Notes: generated by a model from the letters alone, not told the origin. Counted from the stretch's first letter, positions 11,875 through 20,911 are shown. The stretch: 64,000 bases of DNA from Shinella zoogloeoides (GCF_022682305.1 NZ_CP093528.1:1625501-1689500), one strand, 5' to 3'. Program-made: numbers and translations.

Positions 11875-12027
11875 GGACAACGCCGACGCTCTGCGCGAAA
11901 AGAAGCGTGCGGCAAACTATTGCGCGGCCAATCGGCGCATTGGAACGGTATACCTTCCTTTGCCGCTCAACATGTAATATCTGCCTATCGTCAATTTTTT
12001 CCGACGCAAGCCAGGATCGATCCCGAA

Positions 12028-12840
12028 ATGAACGCACCTGCCAAGACCGAAGAATTCGTTCCCGCCATCCCCGCCGGCGTCTTTGCCGAGACGGTGACGA
12101 GCGTGCAGCACTATACGGATCGTCTGTTCCGCTTTCGCATGACGCGCCCGGAAAGCTTCCGCTTCCGCTCGGGCGAATTCGCGATGATCGGCCTGATGGT
12201 CGGAGACAAGCCGGTCTATCGCGCCTATTCCATCGCAAGCCCCTCCTGGGACGAGGAACTGGAATTCTTCTCGATCAAGGTGCCGGATGGCCCGCTGACC
12301 TCGCATCTCCAGCAGATCAAGGTGGGCGACACCGTGCTGATGCGCAAGAAGCCGACCGGCACGCTCGTCCTCGATGCGCTGACGCCCGGCAAGCGGCTCT
12401 ACATGTTCTCCACCGGCACCGGCATCGCGCCCTTCGCGAGCCTCATCCGCGATCCGGAGACCTATGAGAAATTCGACGAGGTCATCCTGACGCATACCTG
12501 CCGCGAGGTCGCCGAGCTGAAATACGGCTTCGACCTCATGGAGGAGATCCGCAATCACGAATTCCTGTCGGAAGTTGTCGGCAACAAGCTGCGCCACTAT
12601 GCGACCGTGACCCGCGAGGACTTCCCGTTCCAGGGCCGCATCACCGACCTCATCACCAACGGCAAGATGTTCGCCGACCTCGGCGTGCCGCATTTCGACC
12701 CGGCGGTCGACCGCGGCATGATCTGCGGCTCCGCGGCGATGTTGAAGGAAACCAAGGCGCTGCTGGAGCAGGCGGGCCTCACCGAGGGCGCCAACAGCAA
12801 GCCCGGCGAATTCGTCATCGAGCGCGCCTTCGTCGACTGA
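12028..12840 (+). CDS. fpr: Ferredoxin-NADP reductase
   Basis: A 270-residue cytoplasmic flavoprotein exchanging electrons between NADPH and ferredoxin or flavodoxin. The FAD site is YRAYSIASP and the NADP-binding part has STGTGIAPFASL and GMICGSAAML. The C-terminal end VIERAFVD lacks a terminal aromatic residue and resembles the subclass seen in Azotobacter and Rhodobacter. I chose the ATG at 12028 over an in-frame ATG at 11920 because homology begins there. The position after the cysI operon suggests that it feeds the sulfite reductase; it may have its own oxygen-responsive promoter. Confidence 0.94.
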   Translation: MNAPAKTEEFVPAIPAGVFAETVTSVQHYTDRLFRFRMTRPESFRFRSGEFAMIGLMVGDKPVYRAYSIASPSWDEELEFFSIKVPDGPLTSHLQQIKVGDTVLMRKKPTGTLVLDALTPGKRLYMFSTGTGIAPFASLIRDPETYEKFDEVILTHTCREVAELKYGFDLMEEIRNHEFLSEVVGNKLRHYATVTREDFPFQGRITDLITNGKMFADLGVPHFDPAVDRGMICGSAAMLKETKALLEQAGLTEGANSKPGEFVIERAFVD

Positions 12841-12860
12841 GCGGCCAGATATTCCTTGAA

Positions 12861-12884
12861 AAGGCGCCTCCGGGCGCCTTTTTT
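12861..12884 (+). terminator. Rho-independent terminator of fpr
   Basis: An 8-bp perfect stem (AAGGCGCC / GGCGCCTT) with loop TCCG is followed by a run of T. It begins 20 bases after the fpr stop and closes the cys block before the convergent GntR gene. Confidence 0.88.
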
Positions 12885-12900
12885 GTGGGCGCTTTTCCGG

Positions 12901-13521
12901 TCAGTCGGACAGGTGGTTCAGCAGGTCGCTCATCGCGGATGCGGCGGCGGGGCCGTCGCCATTGCGAATGGCGCGGATGACCTTCACGTGCAGGTCCACC
13001 GAGCGGTCCATGTGCCGATGATCGGCGCGGGCGAACCAGAGGCGGCGCGAATGCGTCTGGAGCGGCGCGAGCGCCGCCGTCAGGAAGCGGTTGGGGCAGG
13101 CTTCCTCCATGATCTCGTCGAAGGACTTATCGGCCGCGAGAAACCCTTCCATGTCGGACTGGATCGAGCAGGCGGTCATCGTCTGCGCGCAGGCGATGAG
13201 GCGGTCGCGATGCTCGTCGCCGGCATGGCGGGCGACGAGGTCGGCGGCCAGCGGCTCGAGTTGCCGGCGCGTTGCCATCACCTCGGCGTGGTCGTCGGGG
13301 CGGATCGCGGCGATCTGCAGCCCGGCGCGGGGACGTACGGCGATCAATCCCTGCCATTCCAGCTTCTGGATCGCCTCGCGAACCGGCGTCCTGCCGTGGC
13401 CGGCAAGCTCGATAAGCTGCTTTTCCGTGACCAGCGAGCCGGGTTTCAGCTTGAGCGTGACGATGAGGCCTTCAAGGGCGAGATAGGCGAGGTGGGCTTG
13501 CGACGCCGCGGTATCCGTCAT
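12901..13521 (-). CDS. GntR-family transcriptional regulator with FCD effector domain
   Basis: A 206-residue regulator. The N-terminal winged helix has the GntR motif PGSLVTEKQLIELAGHGRTPVREAIQKLEWQGL-type recognition region at about 28-60, and the remaining all-helical part (about 70-200) is an FCD ligand-binding domain. It faces away from the flavocytochrome-cytochrome-caspase genes across a 251-base gap that contains two identical TGATATATCA palindromes, one only 15 bases before its own start. This suggests autoregulation and possible control of the divergent unit. The ligand is unknown; FCD regulators usually bind small carboxylic acids. Confidence 0.88.
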   Translation of the reverse strand: MTDTAASQAHLAYLALEGLIVTLKLKPGSLVTEKQLIELAGHGRTPVREAIQKLEWQGLIAVRPRAGLQIAAIRPDDHAEVMATRRQLEPLAADLVARHAGDEHRDRLIACAQTMTACSIQSDMEGFLAADKSFDEIMEEACPNRFLTAALAPLQTHSRRLWFARADHRHMDRSVDLHVKVIRAIRNGDGPAAASAMSDLLNHLSD

Positions 13522-13535
13522 TCCGGTATCCTGAT

Positions 13536-13545
13536 TGATATATCA
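13536..13545. promoter_or_regulatory. Putative GntR operator 1
   Basis: The perfect 10-bp palindrome TGATATATCA lies 15 bases upstream of the GntR start. It is very AT-rich for this genome and is repeated exactly at 13582-13591, so it is a good candidate for the regulator's own binding site. Confidence 0.55.
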
Positions 13546-13580
13546 CATGGTCGCATGTCGCAAAACGAATGGCAAGCCAA

Positions 13581-13592
13581 CTGATATATCAG
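13581..13592. promoter_or_regulatory. Putative GntR operator 2
   Basis: The palindrome CTGATATATCAG contains the same 10-bp core as the site at 13536, 46 bases centre to centre. It lies 181 bases before the flavocytochrome start, so the pair could control both divergent transcripts. Confidence 0.55.
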
Positions 13593-13772
13593 GGGCGAGA
13601 GGTGCATGAGAAGCGATCGGCGGCGCATGCATTGAGCGGGATGACGCCGCGTGCGTTTCCACGGACATTTTCTCTTGCGTATGAAGCCTTCCTGCGCGTT
13701 TTCCCCCGTGCCCTGGAAAGACCCGAATAAAGCCGTGCACCGGCCCGTCGATAGGAGGATTGCGGTTGACGA

Positions 13773-15098
13773 ATGTCATGGGCCTTGCCAGCATGCCCGC
13801 CACGTCGAACCGTTCAGTTGCATTTGTGGGGGCATGGATTGACTGCGGGTTCAATCATCGCGACGCTTCTGATCGTCTTCGCCGGCCTTCTGGCCGTGCC
13901 GGCCGTCAGCCACACCAATGCAGGCACCACCGTTTCGCTGATGGCCTCCTCCATGGCTTTCGTCGCCATGGGCCTCGCGCAGTTCATGGCGACGCGTCCG
14001 CCCTTCATCGAACGGCTCTTCGGCGGCCTCGACCGTATCTACCAGTTCCACCGCAAGGTCGGCATCGCGGTGCTCTGTCTTATCCTCGTGCACTATTTCG
14101 TCACACCGGACTTCCAAGGGCTTTCGCTGACGGGCGATCTCAACAAGCTCGCCAAGACGGCGGGCGAATGGGCCTTCTGCGGCTTCGTCCTCCTGCTCGT
14201 CCTCAGCCTCCTGAAGGGCGTTCCGAAGACGCGCCTCCAGATTCCCTACCAGTACTGGCGCTTCACGCACCGCTTCATCGGCCTGCTGTTCGTGATGGTC
14301 GCCTTCCACCAGATGTTCATCAAGCGCCCCTATGACGGTACGGTGCTGCTGGCCACCTATCTCAACGCCTTCGCCCTCGTCGGCATCGTCAGCTATGCCT
14401 ACACGCAGCTCCTGCCATGGCTGCGCACGCGAAAATACGCGGTGGCGCAAGTCGAGCGCCACGATGGCGCGACCATCATCACGGCGCGGCCGACAGGCCG
14501 CAAGCTGCGGGCGCTGCCCGGCCAGTTCGGCTTCTTCCGGGTAAACAAGTCCGGCCTTCGCGAGCCGCATCCCTTCACCATCGCCGGCATCGAGGACGAC
14601 GGGACCGTGCGCTTTGCCATCAAGCCGCTGGGCGATTACACGAAGGCCCTGCGCGAAGCGGTCGCGGTCGGGGACGGGCTGACGCTGGAGGGCGGCTACG
14701 GCCACTTCAACCACAGGCGCGGCGGCAAGAAGCAGATATGGCTCGCCGGCGGCATCGGCGTCACGCCGTTCCTCGCGATGGCGGGGCGGCTGAAGGGCGA
14801 CGAGGGGCAGGATATCCACATGGTCTATTGCGTGCGCGACGGGGCCGAGGCCATCGGTCTCGATACATTCAGGACGCAGGCCGAAAAACTCGGCAATTTC
14901 AGCTTCATCCTGCACAATTCGTCGACGGACGGCCGTCTCGACGCCGCCCGGCTCGTTGCCGGCACCAGCATGAATCCCGCCGAGGCGGACCTCTGGTTCT
15001 GTGGCCCGCCGCCGTTGCGGATGGCCATCGAAAAGGGGTTGAGGGAATTGGGCAAGACGCCACGGCGCGTCGAGTTCGAGCGTTTCGAGTTTCGGTAA
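13773..15098 (+). CDS. Ferric reductase/NADPH oxidase-like transmembrane flavocytochrome
   Basis: A 441-residue inner-membrane protein. The N-terminal half has about six hydrophobic helices (from about residue 25) with two histidine pairs typical of bis-heme ferric reductase domains: H93/H107 (HRKVGIAVLCLILVH) and H166/H179 (HRFIGLLFVMVAFH). The cytoplasmic half has the FAD motif HPFTIAG and NAD(P)H motifs GGIGVTPF and LWFCGPPP. The protein should carry electrons from NAD(P)H across the membrane. AGGAGG lies 14 bases before the ATG at 13773; a TTG at 13839 is an alternative start. The next gene, 47 bases downstream, is a periplasmic multiheme cytochrome, a plausible partner. Confidence 0.88.
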   Translation: MSWALPACPPRRTVQLHLWGHGLTAGSIIATLLIVFAGLLAVPAVSHTNAGTTVSLMASSMAFVAMGLAQFMATRPPFIERLFGGLDRIYQFHRKVGIAVLCLILVHYFVTPDFQGLSLTGDLNKLAKTAGEWAFCGFVLLLVLSLLKGVPKTRLQIPYQYWRFTHRFIGLLFVMVAFHQMFIKRPYDGTVLLATYLNAFALVGIVSYAYTQLLPWLRTRKYAVAQVERHDGATIITARPTGRKLRALPGQFGFFRVNKSGLREPHPFTIAGIEDDGTVRFAIKPLGDYTKALREAVAVGDGLTLEGGYGHFNHRRGGKKQIWLAGGIGVTPFLAMAGRLKGDEGQDIHMVYCVRDGAEAIGLDTFRTQAEKLGNFSFILHNSSTDGRLDAARLVAGTSMNPAEADLWFCGPPPLRMAIEKGLRELGKTPRRVEFERFEFR

Positions 15099-15145
15099 GA
15101 GAATTCCGGCCGGCCCGCCGGCCTCATGAAGCGAGGGAACACGCC

Positions 15146-18100
15146 ATGCGCCTGTTCAGCACATCCATCGTCCGGCTTGGCGCTGCGCTCGGCGTTGCCG
15201 CCGCCATCATCTGTCCGGCGGGGGCCTTTGCCGTCGACCAGTTCGCGGTGGATGCCTACGGCACCTATCAGGCGAATGCCGAGAAGGGCAAGATCCTGTT
15301 CGGCGCCGCCGGCTGCGGCGCCTGCCACGGCTCGGGCGACAATACCGAACTCCTCTCCGGCGGCATGGAGATGCAGACGGCGATCGGCAAGTTCTTCGCG
15401 CCTAATATCTCCGCCCATCCGAACGGCATCGGCGGCTGGTCGAATGCGGACTTCCTGAACGCCGTCATGGTCGGCCTGAAGAAGGACGGCGACAACCTCT
15501 ATCCGGTCATGCCCTACACCTCCTATGGTGGCATGAAGCCGGAGGACGTGCTGGACATCAAGGCCTATATCGAGACGCTGCCGCAATCCGACGCCGCCTC
15601 GAAGGAACACGAGATCGCCTTCCCCTTCAGCCGCCAGACGACGATCACGCTCTGGAAGCGCAGCCACTTCACCGTTCCGGCCTACCAGCCGCGCGAGGAA
15701 ACGCAGATGGAGCGCGGCCGCTACCTGGTGGAGAATGTCGGCGGCTGCGGCGATTGCCACACGCCGCGCACCACGACCTACGGCCTCGACCTTGCCCGCG
15801 CCTACGAGGGCGAGAAGGGCCTGACCGGCGCCGTCGCGCCCGATATCACCAAAGCGCGCATGAGCGGCCTCGCCTCGCATGAGATTTTCACGAAGGGCCT
15901 CATCGCGGAGGGCAACAAGCTCTCCGGATCGCCGCTGTCCGATCCGGTCATGCGCCGCATCGCACATGGCCTGTCGATGCTGTCCGACGAGGACAAGCAG
16001 GCCATGTACGCCTTCCTCGCCGACCGCGAGGTGAAGGTGACGCCCGTCGAGACCAGCGCCACGCCGGTCTGCAGCGAGGCAACCTCCGAAAGCGCGCTCG
16101 CCGCGGGTGGGGGGAGCACGGAATTCGCCTCGGCGGCCGATGCCTTCATCGGCAAATACTGCCGCAACTGCCACGGCCCGGGCGAAAGCTCGCAAGGCTC
16201 CTTCCCCTCGGGCGATCTTGCCTCGATTGCCGCCAATCCGGCTTTCGTGACGCCGGGCGACGCCGCCAAGTCGTTGCTCTATACCAGCGTCACCAGCGGC
16301 CGCATGCCGCTCGGCAAGCGCCCCGACGACGCCGAGGTGCAGAGCCTGGCCAACTGGATCAATTCGCTGAACCAATCCGCCATCCCCACCGCCGTGTCGG
16401 CGACGCAGGTCAAGCGCGCCCGCCCGATGCTGAAATATCTCGATTTCGTCGAACTGGCGCTGCGCGATATCTCGAAGGTCAGCGAGCACGACCAGCCCTT
16501 CATGCGCTATTTCAGCTATCGCGACCAGTATAACGGCATGATGAGCTGCGAGACGCACGAGACCTTCCTGAAGCGCATGAAGGTTCTGGCGGGCGGCTTC
16601 AAGAAGCTGCTGAACTCGCTGTCCTACGGTCCGCAGCTCGTGCTTCCCGAAGAGGTCGAAGGTTCGGATGGGTTGCTTGTGCGCATCGACCTGCGCGATC
16701 TCGAATGGAGCCAGGACGACTACGATTTTCTGATCAACGAATATGTCTACGGCGTCGATCCGGAAAGCGACGCGCAGCTTCATGCGCTGGCAAAGGCGAC
16801 GCAGACCCAGCTACCGATCATGCGCGTCGACTGGTTCATGAGCAACGGCGCGCGGCCCAAGGTCTATAATCGCCTGATGAAGCTGCCGACCAACATCCTG
16901 GAGCTGGAACAGCGCTTCGGGGTGAATGTCGAGGACAATATCGTGCGCCGCCGCATCGTCCGCGCCGGCTTCGCCGACGGTTCATCCGGCGTCTCCGACC
17001 ATAACCGCATGCTGGAACGCCACGACATGCCCTTCGGCGGCTATTACTGGAAGTCCTACGACTTTGCCGGCGATGTCGGCCGCCAGGTATTGAAACGCTT
17101 CCCGGCGGGGCCGCACGGCGTTCCGCTGGCGGCGGGCCTCGAACCCTTCGAGCATGACGGCGGCGAAATGATCTTCTCGCTGCCGAACGGTTTGCAGGGC
17201 TATTATCTGTCGACCAACAAGGGCGATCAGCTCGACGTCGGCCCGACCTCGATCGTGTCCTTCCGCAAGCGGCCGATCGGCAAGGGCGTGGAGATCGTCA
17301 ACGCCCGGTCCTGCTTCGACTGCCATTTCGACGGCATCCTGTCGAAACGCGACCAGCTTCGTGAGCATATCGAGACCTCGACGCTGTTCTCCAAGGACCA
17401 GCAGGACGAGCTGCTGGCCGTCTATGTGCCGCAGGAGAAGCTGAATGAGGTCTACAAGCGCGACACCGATCGCTTCGTCGCCGCGCTCGACCGCCTCGGC
17501 ATCACGGAAACCACTGCAGGCGGCGGCAAGACCGGCCTGAAGGCGCCCGGCGGCGCGGAGATCTTCACCTACTTCGCCGACAAGTACGAAGACCAGCTGG
17601 ATTTCGAGCAGCTTGCATCCGAGTTCGAGATGACGCCTGAGGAGTTCGCCTCGGATATCCGCCGCATCGCCGACGTCAATGCCCTGCGCATCGGGCTCGA
17701 CTGGGTCGCGACGCTCGAGGCCGGCGCGACGATCCCGCGCGTGGAACTGGAAGAGCAATACGCCTTCATGCTGGAGCCGCTTCGCCAGCTCAGGCCGCTG
17801 AAGCACGGCGTCAATCCGGACATGCCCGCCGACATCACGCACCAGCAGCAGGTGGCAACCAGCGACCAGGCGAGCGTGGCCTATATGGTGCCGGCCTACA
17901 AGCAGGACGACAAGGCGCAGGCCGAGAAGGTGAAGCTGGCCCTGCATGTCGCCTCGACGCGGGCAAGGGTCGGGGACCGCCTGAGCTTCGAGCTGAGCAC
18001 GAACCATGCCTGCGAACTCCAGGTCGTCTATGTGGAGGATACCGGCAATGTCGAGATCATCCCGGACGTGATGATCGGCAGCACGACGCTGAACCCGGGC

Positions 18101-18352
18101 GAGCGCCGCCTCATCCCGCAGCCCGGCACCGGCAACCTGACCTTCGATTCGCCGTCGCCCGGCGAAACCATGATCGCCGTCTGCAAGGCCGGCGGTCTCG
18201 GCGACCGCAAGCTTACGGTGGACAGGGCAAGGCAGCTCGTCGCCGGCTCGAAGCAGCCGACGACACGCGGGCTTGCCATCAACCTTGCCAAGCAGGCGGA
18301 GGAGGACAACGGGGCGAGCGGCCTGCAGATGGTGACGTTCGAGATCCGATGA
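15146..18352 (+). CDS. Exported four-heme cytochrome c protein with C-terminal DUF4384-like domain
   Basis: A 1068-residue protein with a signal peptide ending near AGAFA (about residue 29). Four CXXCH heme sites start at C57 (CGACH), C201 (CGDCH), C339 (CRNCH) and C723 (CFDCH). The first three lie in class I-like cytochrome c modules; the first pair resembles the diheme arrangement of dehydrogenase cytochrome subunits. Residues about 390-920 form a large region I cannot assign, around heme 4. Residues about 929-1022 look like DUF4384 (ARVGDRLSFELSTNHACELQVVYVEDTGNVEIIPD), a domain usually fused to caspase or kinase modules. The in-frame ORF extends upstream to 14417 but that part overlaps the flavocytochrome; the ATG at 15146 gives the signal peptide. 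Confidence 0.85.
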   Translation: MRLFSTSIVRLGAALGVAAAIICPAGAFAVDQFAVDAYGTYQANAEKGKILFGAAGCGACHGSGDNTELLSGGMEMQTAIGKFFAPNISAHPNGIGGWSNADFLNAVMVGLKKDGDNLYPVMPYTSYGGMKPEDVLDIKAYIETLPQSDAASKEHEIAFPFSRQTTITLWKRSHFTVPAYQPREETQMERGRYLVENVGGCGDCHTPRTTTYGLDLARAYEGEKGLTGAVAPDITKARMSGLASHEIFTKGLIAEGNKLSGSPLSDPVMRRIAHGLSMLSDEDKQAMYAFLADREVKVTPVETSATPVCSEATSESALAAGGGSTEFASAADAFIGKYCRNCHGPGESSQGSFPSGDLASIAANPAFVTPGDAAKSLLYTSVTSGRMPLGKRPDDAEVQSLANWINSLNQSAIPTAVSATQVKRARPMLKYLDFVELALRDISKVSEHDQPFMRYFSYRDQYNGMMSCETHETFLKRMKVLAGGFKKLLNSLSYGPQLVLPEEVEGSDGLLVRIDLRDLEWSQDDYDFLINEYVYGVDPESDAQLHALAKATQTQLPIMRVDWFMSNGARPKVYNRLMKLPTNILELEQRFGVNVEDNIVRRRIVRAGFADGSSGVSDHNRMLERHDMPFGGYYWKSYDFAGDVGRQVLKRFPAGPHGVPLAAGLEPFEHDGGEMIFSLPNGLQGYYLSTNKGDQLDVGPTSIVSFRKRPIGKGVEIVNARSCFDCHFDGILSKRDQLREHIETSTLFSKDQQDELLAVYVPQEKLNEVYKRDTDRFVAALDRLGITETTAGGGKTGLKAPGGAEIFTYFADKYEDQLDFEQLASEFEMTPEEFASDIRRIADVNALRIGLDWVATLEAGATIPRVELEEQYAFMLEPLRQLRPLKHGVNPDMPADITHQQQVATSDQASVAYMVPAYKQDDKAQAEKVKLALHVASTRARVGDRLSFELSTNHACELQVVYVEDTGNVEIIPDVMIGSTTLNPGERRLIPQPGTGNLTFDSPSPGETMIAVCKAGGLGDRKLTVDRARQLVAGSKQPTTRGLAINLAKQAEEDNGASGLQMVTFEIR

Positions 18353-18361
18353 TAAGAACGG

Positions 18362-18380
18362 CAGGGGCCTTACGCCCCTG
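18362..18380 (+). terminator. Stem-loop between cytochrome and OmpA genes
   Basis: CAGGGGC and GCCCCTG form a 7-bp stem around CTTAC, 10 bases after the cytochrome stop. Only TCATTT follows, so it is a weak terminator at best and may instead be a partial attenuator or mRNA-processing hairpin inside the operon. Confidence 0.45.
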
Positions 18381-18395
18381 TCATTTCCAAAGGCT

Positions 18396-19364
18396 ATGAA
18401 GGCAGGGCCGACGATGCTGATGCAATCCCTTCGCTGCGGGGCAGTTACAGATGTAAGGCCGCGCGGCGCCTTTGCCGGAATGGCCGTCGCGGCGACACTC
18501 TTCCTGCTGGCCGGCGCCGCGCCGGCGGCTGCCGCCTGCGAGGCCTTCACCGGCGTCGTCGAGGCGTTCAATGCGGGCGACGAGGCGAAGGCCCGCGCCT
18601 TTGCCGCAGCGGCGGGCACCGCCAATTGCCGCGCAGGCGAGCGCACGCTGATCGGCCGCATCGCATCGCTGACGACCTTCAACCGCATCACCACGGCAGT
18701 CGGCAACGGGGAGAGACTTTCAGATCATCAGGCGTTGCTCGAGGAGCTTCAGAAACAGTATGGCGGCCCCTGGCAGGTCTACGATGCGCTTGGAGATCTC
18801 GCGCGCGAACGCAAGGACTACGAGCAGGCCGCACGCCTCTACCAGCTTGCGCTGGAAGACAGCGCGAACGAGACGCTGACGCCGGACTGGATGGCGCCCG
18901 ACGCGCAATACATCCTGCGCCTCGACAGGCTGGCCAGCGAGATGCGCCTTGCCGCGCCGCGTCCCGTGCAGCTCGCCATGCGCGGCGGCTGCAAGATTTC
19001 CTTCCGCGGCGTCAAGATAAAGAAGAAATCGACGCCGGTGCGCTATGTCTTCGGGACTGCGGATTTCACGCCCGAGGGCGTGGAGGCCGCCAAGGACCTT
19101 GCCGAATGCCTGAAGGCCGTCAAGCCCGCCTCGATCCGGCTGATCGGCCACACCGATTCGGTTGGTTCGGCCGAGGCGAACTATACGCTTTCGCTGGCAC
19201 GCGCCGAAACGTTGAAAGCCTATCTCGCCGATGTCGGCTATGCGGGTGCGATCACCACCGAGGGCAGGGGCGAGGACCAGCCCTTCAAGCCGGACGACGC
19301 CACCACTTATGACACGGAAATGCTGAACCAGCTCAACCGTCGGGTGGAGGTGGACGTGGAATGA
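18396..19364 (+). CDS. Exported OmpA-domain protein linked to the caspase genes
   Basis: A 322-residue protein with an N-terminal hydrophobic export signal (about 26-48, ending APAAAA). The middle part (about 55-180) is helical with a TPR-like stretch (QVYDALGDLARERKDYEQAARLY). The C-terminal 105 residues are an OmpA peptidoglycan-binding domain with GHTDSVGSAEANYTLSLARAETL and NRRVEVDVE, including the Asp and Arg that normally hold diaminopimelate. There is no beta-barrel, so it is probably periplasmic and anchored to the cell wall. Starts at 18396 or 18414 are both possible. Its stop overlaps the caspase 1 start as ATGA, implying coupled translation. Confidence 0.85.
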   Translation: MKAGPTMLMQSLRCGAVTDVRPRGAFAGMAVAATLFLLAGAAPAAAACEAFTGVVEAFNAGDEAKARAFAAAAGTANCRAGERTLIGRIASLTTFNRITTAVGNGERLSDHQALLEELQKQYGGPWQVYDALGDLARERKDYEQAARLYQLALEDSANETLTPDWMAPDAQYILRLDRLASEMRLAAPRPVQLAMRGGCKISFRGVKIKKKSTPVRYVFGTADFTPEGVEAAKDLAECLKAVKPASIRLIGHTDSVGSAEANYTLSLARAETLKAYLADVGYAGAITTEGRGEDQPFKPDDATTYDTEMLNQLNRRVEVDVE

Positions 19365-20911
19365 TGCGGACGCTACCCCGCCTGCTGGCGCTTTCCCTCG
19401 CTTTTGCCTTTCCCGGGCCGGCTCTCGCGGCGCAGACCTATGCGCTGGTAGTCGGCGCCGACCATTATCCGAACGATGTGAGTCTCGACGGCGCCGTGCG
19501 CGATGCGGAGGACGTCTACAGGTCGATGACTGCTGCGGGGTTCACGGTCGTCAAATTCACCGACGCCGAGGCGCGCAAGGACGTGATCCGCAAGGCCTGG
19601 ACCGACATGGTGGCGACGGCGACGGCGGACGATACGATCATCTTCACCTATGCCGGCCATGGCGCGCAGATGCCCGAGCTTGTCGCCGGCGACGAGGCGG
19701 ACGGGCTGGACGAATTCCTCCAGCTTCCGGGCTTCGACCGCAATCGCTACGAGGAAACGTCGAACGAGATCATCGTCGACAATGAGATGAATGCCTGGTT
19801 CGCCGAGGCGGAGGGCAAGGGCGTGCATGTGCTCTTCGTGTCCGATAGCTGCTTTTCCGGCGGCATGAGCCGGTCCGTGACGGGCAAGAGCCGTCTTGCG
19901 CCTGCCGTGACGGTCAAGCTCTCGGCCCCCTCGCAGGAGGCGATCGACGGGGCGAGCCTCAAGGAGATCGATTTCAAGCAGGTGACCGTGCTCGCCGCCT
20001 CGCTGGAAAGCCAGCCGACCCCCGAGGTCATCATCGACGGCGAGCCGCGCGGCGCGCTGAGCTGGAGCTTCGCCCGCGCCGTGGAAGGCAGCGCCGACCG
20101 CGACGGCAACGGCCTTATCACGCGCATCGAGCTGGAGGACTACATCTTCTCGAACGTGAAGAACCGTTCGGAGGCCCTGCAGGTGCCGAACTTCATGCCG
20201 CAGGTGGCGCGTTCGGAGAGCGAGGTCGTGGTAACGCTGACCCGCGGCCTTCCGGCCGGAGCCGCAAGCGATACGGCCGCCGCCGACAGGATCGTGAAAT
20301 CGGCCGGTGAACTCGGCTGGACCGGCAGGATCGCCCTCCGCATCGATGGCGACGCTGCAAGGCCGAACAATGCCGATGGCACCGGCACGCCCTTCCTCTG
20401 GGATGTGGCAAGCGGCGTCTTCTACACGCCGAACGGCGATGTCGCGGCGGAAAATGTCGGGCCGGATCGCATCCAGGCCGTGGTGGACAAGTTCGTCCTC
20501 CTCGATTTCCTGAAGGCCATGGCGAGCCAGAATCCCGGCTCCGTCTCCCTGACGCCGGCGAAGGATATCTACGCTGCCGGCGACCGCCTGCGCTTCGATG
20601 CGCCGCCGGGCCGCTATCCGAACATGCTGGTCTTCAACCTCGCCAATACCGGCGAGGTGCAGTTCCTCGACATGCAGGTGGCCGGCAGCGGCGCCTCGCA
20701 GTTCAAGCTGACGGATGTCGAGGTCGTCAGGCCCTTCGGTGCCGACCATCTCGTCACCATCTGGACCGCCGAGCCGATCGATGCCATCGGCGCGGTTCTC
20801 GCTGACAGCAACGTGACCGCCGACGCCCTGCTGCAGGCACTGGCGACGCGCCTCGACGGCAAGGCGGCGAGCGTCGCCATCCAGCCTCTCTATACGCGGG
20901 AAACGCTCTGA
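19361..20911 (+). CDS. Exported caspase-family (peptidase C14) protein 1
   Basis: A 516-residue protein with a signal peptide (cleavage near ALAAQ, about residue 24). The caspase domain (about 26-290) has the catalytic dyad H100 in YAGHGAQ and C164 in SDSCFSGG. A canonical EF-hand loop lies at 246-257 (DRDGNGLITRIE), with D, D, N, G, I and E at positions 1, 3, 5, 6, 8 and 12, suggesting calcium binding. The C-terminal part (about 393-490, PAKDIYAAGDRLRF) resembles DUF4384. Overlap with OmpA (ATGA) and with caspase 2 (TGATG) points to stoichiometric production. Substrates are unknown. The export signal distinguishes it from cytoplasmic defence caspases. Confidence 0.88.
   Translation: MMRTLPRLLALSLAFAFPGPALAAQTYALVVGADHYPNDVSLDGAVRDAEDVYRSMTAAGFTVVKFTDAEARKDVIRKAWTDMVATATADDTIIFTYAGHGAQMPELVAGDEADGLDEFLQLPGFDRNRYEETSNEIIVDNEMNAWFAEAEGKGVHVLFVSDSCFSGGMSRSVTGKSRLAPAVTVKLSAPSQEAIDGASLKEIDFKQVTVLAASLESQPTPEVIIDGEPRGALSWSFARAVEGSADRDGNGLITRIELEDYIFSNVKNRSEALQVPNFMPQVARSESEVVVTLTRGLPAGAASDTAAADRIVKSAGELGWTGRIALRIDGDAARPNNADGTGTPFLWDVASGVFYTPNGDVAAENVGPDRIQAVVDKFVLLDFLKAMASQNPGSVSLTPAKDIYAAGDRLRFDAPPGRYPNMLVFNLANTGEVQFLDMQVAGSGASQFKLTDVEVVRPFGADHLVTIWTAEPIDAIGAVLADSNVTADALLQALATRLDGKAASVAIQPLYTRETL

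Noticed and set aside
14417..15145. Upstream in-frame extension of the cytochrome ORF, and the 652-residue antisense ORF over 14825-16783
   Set aside because: The extension lies within the flavocytochrome gene in another frame and would remove the signal peptide; the antisense frame has no recognisable feature.
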